Part shown: positions 5,558 to 6,051 of the stretch, piece by piece
Layout: each line of letters begins with the position of its first letter
How positions within the stretch are numbered: the stretch's first letter is position 1
Position numbers and translations under genes: made by a program
Source: Candidatus Aminicenantota bacterium
Lineage (GTDB): Bacteria; Acidobacteriota; Aminicenantia; Aminicenantales; Aminicenantaceae
Direction: 5' to 3'
NCBI GenBank assembly: GCA_030627155.1
Contig: DAOUSP010000079.1
Span: forward strand, 1-6,051
DNA: 6,051 nucleotides
Notes under the pieces: model-generated
What the model was told of the DNA's origin: nothing
The model's database searches: none
The model's input: the letters and a program-made list of their open reading frames with translations, nothing else

Positions 5558-5938
5558 ATGGAAAAGGATATCGAAATATTTAGAGAAGGAATTTTCGAAG
5601 ATATTCGACCATGGGGAAAATTCAGGTCATTTCCTTACAAACAAGCAAAAAGCATTAAGATTATCACTGTCAACCCCAGAGCTTCTTTGTCTTTACAATA
5701 TCATATTCACCGGAGTGAATTTTGGGTTGTCTTGGATAAAGGCCTTGAAGTAACAGTAGGCAATAAAACCTGGGAACCCAATGAAAACGAAGAAATATTT
5801 GTCCCAAAAAAAACGATTCACCGCTTACGTTGTGTAAACCAAAAACCTGTACGCATCATGGAAATTTGGATAGGCAAACCCGATGAATCCGATATTGTTC
5901 GCCTTCAAGATGATTACGGACGAAATTCAAAAAACTAA
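5558..5938 (+). CDS. Stand-alone mannose-6-phosphate isomerase-type cupin
   Basis: This is a 126-residue single-domain cupin resembling the C-terminal isomerase domain of bifunctional mannose-1-phosphate guanylyltransferase/mannose-6-phosphate isomerases (type II PMI). Family features are RPWGKF near residue 17, the motif SLQYHIHRSEFWVVL (45-59), IFVPKKTIHRL (80-90), and the terminal signature DIVRLQDDYGR. His49, His51, Glu54 and His88 are the likely metal ligands. The nucleotidyltransferase domain of the bifunctional enzymes is absent, so the protein could be a free isomerase interconverting mannose-6-phosphate and fructose-6-phosphate, or a non-catalytic sugar-binding cupin. The ATG has no Shine-Dalgarno sequence, only an A-rich leader, and no alternative upstream start exists before an in-frame TAA at 5531. 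Its stop overlaps the stop of the convergent gene by four bases. Family assignment is firm; the reaction is inferred. Confidence 0.85.
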   Translation: MEKDIEIFREGIFEDIRPWGKFRSFPYKQAKSIKIITVNPRASLSLQYHIHRSEFWVVLDKGLEVTVGNKTWEPNENEEIFVPKKTIHRLRCVNQKPVRIMEIWIGKPDESDIVRLQDDYGRNSKN

Positions 5939-6051
5939 TTGTTTTTGCTTATAAGAAATGCTTTTGGATATTTCACGAGGATTTGCTCAAGAAGGTATTC
6001 CTCTATATGCTGTGCTGTTTTGAATGTTAAGGCTTTTTGAACAATTTCCTC
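5935..6051 (-). CDS. 3' end of an unidentified convergent gene (partial)
   Basis: On the minus strand a frame is open from the right edge to a TAG at 5937-5935, giving 38 C-terminal residues. The segment looks like protein: it is amphipathic and helical in character, with Glu/Gln/Leu/Ile spacing in QHIEEYLLEQILVKYPKAF and a Lys/Asn end. It has the same AT-leaning composition as the neighbouring genes. I do not recognise the family from this tail. The gene converges on the cupin gene and overlaps it by four bases, leaving no room for an intergenic terminator. Confidence 0.6.
   Translation of the reverse strand, partial: EEIVQKALTFKTAQHIEEYLLEQILVKYPKAFLISKNN

Overview
The window carries a complete Tol-Pal cell-envelope gene cluster, all on the + strand, followed by a single-stranded DNA-binding protein gene, a small cupin gene, and the 3' end of a convergent gene. 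The host must be a diderm (outer-membrane) bacterium, because it encodes an inner-membrane TolQ-TolR motor, a TolA/TonB-type transducer, a periplasmic TolB propeller, a Pal lipoprotein and a CpoB/YbgF-type protein. The genes are AT-leaning (roughly 40% GC by eye). The proteins are clearly diverged from those of enterobacteria. The glycine/serine-rich TolA stalk and the ssb gene fused to the end of the cluster suggest a deep-branching lineage (for example Acidobacteriota/Aminicenantes-like). That placement is an impression, not a result.

Layout. Positions 1-263 contain no gene I can support. This stretch is richer in G+C at its left edge (34 of the first 60 bases), has several inverted repeats, and ends in a promoter-like TTGACA element in front of tolQ. 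tolQ (264-926), tolR (916-1347), tolA (1354-2178) and tolB (2175-3464) are packed with overlaps or a 6-base gap, so they are almost certainly one translationally coupled transcript. A 129-base gap follows. It holds a long imperfect stem-loop and then a near-consensus sigma-70-type promoter that serves pal (3594-4145), cpoB (4156-5016) and ssb (5013-5471). pal is the only gene with a perfect Shine-Dalgarno sequence. After 86 bases comes a stand-alone mannose-6-phosphate-isomerase-type cupin (5558-5938), whose stop codon overlaps the stop codon of a leftward gene that runs off the right edge.

How the genes work together. TolQ and TolR form a proton-driven inner-membrane motor that energises TolA. 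TolA spans the periplasm and acts on TolB and Pal, and Pal anchors the outer membrane to peptidoglycan. CpoB-type proteins link this machine to cell-wall synthesis at the division site. Ssb and the cupin are not part of the Tol machine; ssb shares its transcript by position.

I do not see a previously undescribed system here. The points most worth a second look are the internal pal promoter and stem-loop, the ssb coupling, the unusual TolA stalk, the unexplained left edge, and the stop-codon overlap of the convergent pair.
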